Assembly: GCF_011397635.1 (NCBI RefSeq) | Contig: NC_064770.1 | Span: 23,368,200-23,432,199 of the forward strand | Direction: 5' to 3' | DNA length: 64,000 nucleotides | Source of the DNA: Epinephelus fuscoguttatus | Lineage: Eukaryota > Chordata > Actinopteri > Perciformes > Serranidae | Part shown: positions 59,801-64,000 of the stretch, piece after piece | How positions within the stretch are numbered: the first letter of the stretch is position 1 | How the letters are laid out: each line of letters begins with the position of its first letter | The notes under the pieces: model-generated | The model's database searches: none | Told to the model about the DNA's origin: nothing | Seen by the model: the letters and a program-made list of their open reading frames with translations, nothing else | Translations under genes and position numbers: made by a program

Positions 59801-62800
59801 CTAATTGCTGTCCTCCCCACAGTCTGGCCAACATTCCTCTGACCCCAGAAACAGCCCGAGACCAAGAGAGGCGAATTCGCAGAGAGATTGCCAACAGCAA
59901 CGAGCGTCGGCGTATGCAGAGCATCAATGCTGGATTCCAGTCACTTAAAACACTCATCCCACACAGCGATGGAGAGAAGCTCAGTAAGGTTGGTCACAAA
60001 GAGAGTTTTGACTTAGGTGATGAGTTACATGTAGCTGCAAGGGACTGTAACGTTATTATTCTTCTCTTTCCTCCAGGCTGCCATCCTGCAACAGACGGCG
60101 GAGTACATTTTCACTTTGGAGCAGGAGAAGACGCGGCTTTTACAGCAGAACAGTCAGCTCAAACGAATCATACAAGTAAAGCATCACCGGGCCAAACCTG
60201 AACAAGGCTTCACCAGGAATTTCTGTCCTTCAGTGTTATCAGTTCATCTAAAACGGATATCCAATTTCTGCTTCCTCTCCCTAGGAGCTAAGTGGTTCCT
60301 CCCCCAAGAGGAGGCGTGCGGAGGAGAAAGATGAAGGGATCGGCTCACCAGACATCCTGGAGGAGGAGAAGACTGAAGACTTGAGGAGGGAGATGATTGA
60401 GTTAAGGCAGCAGCTGGAAAAAGAGCGCTCGGTCAGGATGATGCTGGAAGATCAGGTAAAAGGAGCAACCATGACTTGTAACAACATTTGTGACAATCTC
60501 AGAAGTCTGTGTCCAGATAAACACAGTGACTGACGTGATTCTGAGTTGCTTACACACTTTTATCCCCTGCCCTGTGTGGCAGATGCGTTCCCTGGATGCT
60601 CAGTTGTACCCAGAGAAACTGAAGGCGATCGCCCAGCAGGTCCAGGAGCACCAGACCCAGACACAGAGCCTTGTCCATCTGCAGCAGCACAAGCAGCTGG
60701 AGAGGGATCTCACTCCAGCACACAGCCCACAGGTTGGAAACATTTGCATAAGAGTCTGACTCACACATAAGCAGTGGAATCCTTTTGAGAATTACGCTCA
60801 TGTGCTGATAAAGCTTTTTCTCGATTAAAGGAGTACTTCACCCCCAAATGATCTGTGTATCAGTTACTCACACTGTGTTGCATTGAATTCATTAAGACAC
60901 GTTATTTTTCTCTTATGCCTCCATGGTGAACGAAGAATCCAAGCATGGATTGAAGTCATAGGGGTCCGCATTTGACAACAGTATATCCAAACATCTGTTT
61001 ACAAACTCAAACACAACTCGTGCTGTATAATCCAAGTCTCATTTATCCGGTCGTATGCTCAGTACTTCTTAAACAGACAGCCCTTTCTAAAGGGGAACTA
61101 AACTGAAAGAGAGACTTATCAATGCTCTTTTCACAGCCAGACTCCATTGACAAAAACAGTAATTTTACCTCACTGAACACGGAAGCTGCTGGTCAACCAT
61201 TGCCTCGATTAGGTAGTTGGTTGGTTTTATTGTGTGACTTTTGGTGTTTTAAAGAGTCAGTTTGGATACAGCAAAGTCACACACTAACCCAAACAGACTA
61301 CTAATCAAGGCAGTGGTAGACCAGCAGCTCCTGTGTTCAGTGAGGTAAAATTACTGTTTTTGTCAATGGAGTCTGGCTTTGAAGAGAGCATAGATACGTT
61401 TCGCTTTCCTCGTCAGAAACGGGTGTCTGTTTGGAAAGTCCTGAGTATACGACTGGATAAATGAGACTTGGATTATATTGCATGAGTTGTGTGAGGGTTT
61501 GTTAACTGATATTCTGCTATAGTTTTGCTGTTGTTAAATACGGACCCTTAGGTTTTCAATTCATCAAGATTTTTCTGTTTCAGGATTCTTTGTTCTTTGT
61601 GGAGGTATGCGAGTTACTCAACACTGGATGAGTTACTAAGTATTTTTAATCTAAACTAAACAATTTCTTTATTGAAAGGAGCAACAACTAATTTTTTAGG
61701 TCCATATTATCACTTGCATTATAATATCTTGCATCATAGTCTCCTGCTGCTACTCCGCAGCCCCCTCCAACGTTTTCATTTCATTTTAAATAATCACGTA
61801 CACTAACGTCTTGAATTTTATGCGCAGACGAACCATTTTCAGCTCAGTTTGAAAACCAGTTAAATGTGGGCTCTTTGGCCTAAATTCATCAGACGGCTGG
61901 CAACAAATTCCCCACCTACTTCCTGTGTGTGGTTTCAAAATTTTACAGACTTTTTTGAGTCAATCGCACTGAAGCACACTGCATTTTAAAACACTTACAC
62001 ACAGACCTGAACTAATCTCACAGTGTACAGTACATGTCACACTGACAGTCTCCTCCATGTCCAGAGTTAGAGCTGTCAGCAGCTAAGACACATTTACAGT
62101 GTGTTAAATGAGCAGCTCACACATCTTTCTGTTGTGCCTGTCTCCTGCCCTGACAGCCGCAGTATCCTGTTTCTGCAGGCTAACACTAACCGAACATGAT
62201 GCCAAATCAATTGGCGGGTGCTGTCTGCCCATCCACTACTTGTGGCAGCTGGGCACTGGTACCGAAAGATGATTGATGATACTCTCTGGAATAGTCATGT
62301 GACACTTTGTGACTCCCCAAGCAGGTCTCAGCGATGTGACCTCAAATCAATATGACCATGAGTTGACAAAACTACCCCAGTAACAAGAAATTACTGGAAA
62401 TAGAATTAACTCTTATTTATGTTTCACTATGATCATGGCTCTATGATAACTAAACCTTGATCTGCTTTGATATATTTGCGGTTTAGGTACATCTCCGTAT
62501 GGTTGTAATAAGGGTACTATAGTGAAAGTGTTTGGTGGAAACATGGCTTCAGTGGCACGTCATGAGAAATCTGTGCACCCCTTACTTGTATAATTTTTTC
62601 AGAGAACTAACCAGCTCCCCAAGATGCTTCTTTTTTAAGAGGCAGCTCGAAACACTGTGAGTAGAAGCGTTCCCCAAACATAAGGACATGAGAAAATTTA
62701 GGCTGATGAAAGCCTCCTAACATCTGGCCTGGTGAATATTCAATAAGCTGCCCAGCTGTATTCTAATTATGTGTGTAATTGTGCTTGCACATTTGTATTT

Positions 62801-63358
62801 TTATATATTTAATGTTGGTTTGTGCAGGTTTGTCAAGATACCAGAGCGTACTCTCCATTTAACGCTACTATACCATTACAGTTGAGGTTACAGTGTACGA
62901 GTGACATGAGAATAATGTATGACAATTAATCCTTTCTGCCAGGTGTTGGCCCCAGCTACCCCCCCTGCACCTACACACCATGCCACAGTCATCGTCCCCG
63001 CACCTGCCCAGCCTCCCCAGCCCCATCACGTCACCGTGGTAACCATGGGACCGACATCAGTTATCAACACAGTGTCCACATCTCGACAGAACCTGGACAC
63101 CATCGTTCAAGTAAGACTGCAGCTCATGTGAAGCATTTCCAGATGTGAACACTAGAGAGTGCTGCCATCTCTGACATCACTTGTCCTCTCTCTCTCCAGG
63201 CAATCCAGCACATCGAGGGCACCCAGGGGAAGGGCTGTGCCGGCGAGGAGGAGCAGCGGAGGGCAGTCATCGTCACTTCAGGCCGCGTCCTTTCCGATGC
63301 AGCAGGCTCAGACACGGCCTCAAACAGCGACGGGCCCGACGATTGCTCACTGCCCTGA
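53801..63358 (+). CDS. tfap4: tfap4, AP-4 bHLH-leucine-zipper transcription factor
   Basis: Nuclear homodimeric factor that binds CAGCTG E-boxes; in mammals a MYC-induced regulator of cell-cycle genes. Seven exons join in frame: 53801-53889, 59823-59988, 60077-60175, 60285-60455, 60583-60732, 62943-63110 and 63200-63358; predicted 333 aa (human 338). The start MEYFMVPAQKVPSLQHF is the conserved N-terminus. The basic region RRIRREIANSNERRRMQSIN begins at residue 47; helix-loop-helix to about 98 with ILQQTAEYIFTLEQ; then leucine-zipper heptads from exon 3, a SPKRRRAE basic patch, and a second zipper at about 143-175 (REMIELRQQLEKERS). A Pro-rich segment and the conserved NTVSTSRQNLDTIVQAIQHI stretch follow. 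Intron 1 is about 5.9 kb and full of repeats. Divergent from glis2. Confidence 0.97.
53890..55080 (+). promoter_or_regulatory. CpG-rich start of tfap4 intron 1
   Basis: High CpG density from about 54040 to 54870 and no repeats, typical of a CpG-island promoter reaching into intron 1. It holds a CACGTG E-box at 54181-54186. Open frames here are composition effects. Confidence 0.5.
55040..55740. repeat. Tandem repeats of an 'ATCACCAGAGGATCCAC' unit in tfap4 intron 1
   Basis: Four diverged units start near 55125, 55298, 55468 and 55606, with shared 'cgatattatcacgata(c/t)' and 'gatatgctga' words. The block 'gacaaacattaaagg...gtagggat(a/c)ctaggg' at 55078 is repeated at 55557, showing a larger duplication of about 480 bp. 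Confidence 0.7.
56536..56812 (-). repeat. 'attaatc' fish repeat, reverse copy
   Basis: Reverse-orientation relative of 21640-21960 ending 'caattaatcgaccgatcg', in tfap4 intron 1. Confidence 0.5.
57568..57990 (-). repeat. Inverted single copy of the 55.1-kb repeat unit
   Basis: Ends 'cttgcaattcccacccctaa', the reverse of 'ttaggggtgggaat' at the left of the 55.1-kb array. Contains reversed 'gataatatcgtatcatg' and 'acagatgttgtcaaag' words. Confidence 0.65.
58515..59042. mobile_element. hAT-like MITE with CAGTGGTGGAA ends
   Basis: Left CAGTGGTGGAATGCAACT and right TTCTTCCACCACTG are inverted ends. Interior includes 'aagtacatttactcaagta' and 'tttttactccactacattta', as in a very common fish element. 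A piece of the 'attaatc' repeat (58771-58900) lies inside. Target duplication eroded. Confidence 0.7.
59823..59988 (+). CDS. tfap4: tfap4 exon 2 (basic region, helix 1)
   Basis: Acceptor ccccacag and donor AAG|GTTGGT. Encodes LANIPLTPETARDQERR, the DNA-contacting basic region with NERRR, and helix 1/loop to GEKLSK. Confidence 0.96.
60077..60175 (+). CDS. tfap4: tfap4 exon 3 (helix 2, first zipper)
   Basis: Acceptor tcctccag and donor CAA|GTAAAG. Encodes AAILQQTAEYIFTLEQEK and RLLQQNSQLKRIIQ. Confidence 0.96.
60285..60455 (+). CDS. tfap4: tfap4 exon 4 (basic patch, second zipper)
   Basis: Acceptor tccctag and donor CAG|GTAAAA. Encodes ELSGSSPKRRRAEEKDEGIG and the REMIELRQQLEKERS coiled coil. 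Confidence 0.96.
60583..60732 (+). CDS. tfap4: tfap4 exon 5 (Gln-rich)
   Basis: Acceptor tgtggcag and donor CAG|GTTGGA. Encodes MRSLDAQLYPEKLKAIAQQV and a Gln/His-rich segment. Confidence 0.95.
60829..61650. repeat. Large foldback repeat in tfap4 intron 5, copy B
   Basis: Two arms of about 350-400 bp are near reverse complements around a centre near 61258: 'ccagactccattgacaaaaa' at 61138 and its reverse complement at 61354; 'cagtaattttacctcactga' at 61159 and its reverse complement at 61336. The left end TTAA-AGGAGTACTTCACCC; the right end was not fixed. Confidence 0.7.
61651..62930. other. Remainder of tfap4 intron 5, nothing recognised
   Basis: Moderately AT-rich sequence without coding frames or clear transposon ends. 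Confidence 0.5.
62943..63110 (+). CDS. tfap4: tfap4 exon 6 (Pro-rich)
   Basis: Acceptor tctgccag and donor CAA|GTAAGA. Encodes APATPPAPTHHATVIVPAPA and VVTMGPTSVINTVSTSR. Confidence 0.95.
63200..63358 (+). CDS. tfap4: tfap4 terminal exon
   Basis: Acceptor tctctccag. Encodes AIQHIEGTQGKG, EEEQRRAVIVTSGR and an acidic Ser/Asp tail; stop TGA at 63356-63358. Confidence 0.95.
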   Translation, partial: AIQHIEGTQGKGCAGEEEQRRAVIVTSGRVLSDAAGSDTASNSDGPDDCSLP

Positions 63359-64000
63359 GGTCATCCCTGACGTCTCGTGCGCTGTACACCTACATTCACG
63401 CACACACTTACACACAAAGGGCCCAAGCAGACCAGGGCTACAGGAGGCTACAACCCCACAGCACTCTGGAAGTTACTAGGGCTGGTAGACAGATTGAAGC
63501 ACTCGTTTTTTTTTTCTTTTCAGTATACACTCTACATGTTGTACCGTAATAGGCAGCCCAAATAGGTTTACACTTAGACACTCATACATTTCTCTGCTTC
63601 TCTTTAGCCCCCTGCTCTCTCACACACACACTCATGTCTGTTCCTTTTACAATAGAGAGGTTATTATTAGAGCGGTTACTTCACTGACAGATCTGTAAAT
63701 CCTCCGTCATACCGGATACTAGAATGTCTGCTAAACATCACCATTAATCACCAGGACTGTTGTCTTTATTCGGCCCTGAAGCTGCGTGACTGACCCACGA
63801 AACAGGAGACAGAGCCCAGCAGTGCGTGGCGTCAACGCCGCCCAACACCAGAGCATTTCCGTTTAAGATGAACATCCTTGAGCTGTTTGGAGAGACACTG
63901 TGAGCTCTCAAAGTTCCACTTTTTAGGCTTCTGGATGACAGAATAATGTTTCTACTCTTGTGAAGTCTACTTTTTCATGTTTTGTTTCTGTAATGTTCCC
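63359..64000 (+). other. tfap4 3' UTR (continues beyond window)
   Basis: Follows the stop. No canonical AATAAA was seen before the window ends, so the transcript end is probably outside. Short CA runs occur near 63400 and 63622. Confidence 0.6.

Overview
The window is nuclear DNA from a vertebrate, almost certainly a ray-finned (percomorph-type) teleost. The evidence is GT-AG introns, three vertebrate protein families, very many (CA)n microsatellites, and a dense population of fish-type DNA transposons, MITEs and tRNA-derived SINEs. The species cannot be named from the sequence. I found no rRNA, functional tRNA, CRISPR or prokaryotic feature.

Three host genes are present. (1) The 3' part of pam16 (TIM16/Magmas, mitochondrial import motor), plus strand, 776-3470; its first coding exon(s) lie before the window. 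(2) glis2, a GLI-similar five-zinc-finger transcription factor, minus strand, six coding exons from 15388 down to 9705, predicted 479 aa. (3) tfap4 (AP-4 bHLH-leucine-zipper factor), plus strand, seven coding exons from 53801 to 63358, predicted 333 aa; its 3' UTR runs off the window end. pam16 and glis2 are tail-to-tail; glis2 and tfap4 are head-to-head across about 38 kb. This is the order and orientation known on human 16p13.3, so the block is old vertebrate microsynteny. The genes do not form one pathway.

Layout: 1-3.5 kb pam16. 3.5-9.7 kb is the convergent spacer, with a probable long glis2 3' UTR and several interspersed repeats. 9.7-15.4 kb holds the glis2 coding exons, with MITEs inside its introns. 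15.4-30.6 kb is repeat-rich (TTAA-flanked elements, two related hAT relics with a broken BED finger, microsatellites, a minisatellite). 30.7-41.8 kb is comparatively repeat-poor and may hold glis2 upstream exons and regulatory DNA. 42.5-50.8 kb is a nested transposon cluster: a SINE with its empty site, a TIR element containing another MITE, a THAP-domain-encoding long-TIR element inserted in a Tc1-type MITE, and a full Tc1/mariner element with an uninterrupted transposase. 50.9-54.9 kb is CpG-richer with E-box clusters and the tfap4 promoter. 55-63.4 kb is the rest of tfap4, with large foldback and tandem repeats in its introns.

The most unusual object is the 988-bp element at 47779-48766. 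It has about 250-bp inverted repeats, exact TTAA duplications, and an open exon for a complete THAP zinc finger that ends in a splice donor at the inner edge of the right repeat. It looks like an internally deleted relative of a THAP/TTAA (Kolobok-like) transposon. No wholly new system is demonstrated. Several regulatory hypotheses (a CAGCTG cluster and CACGTG sites around tfap4) can be tested.
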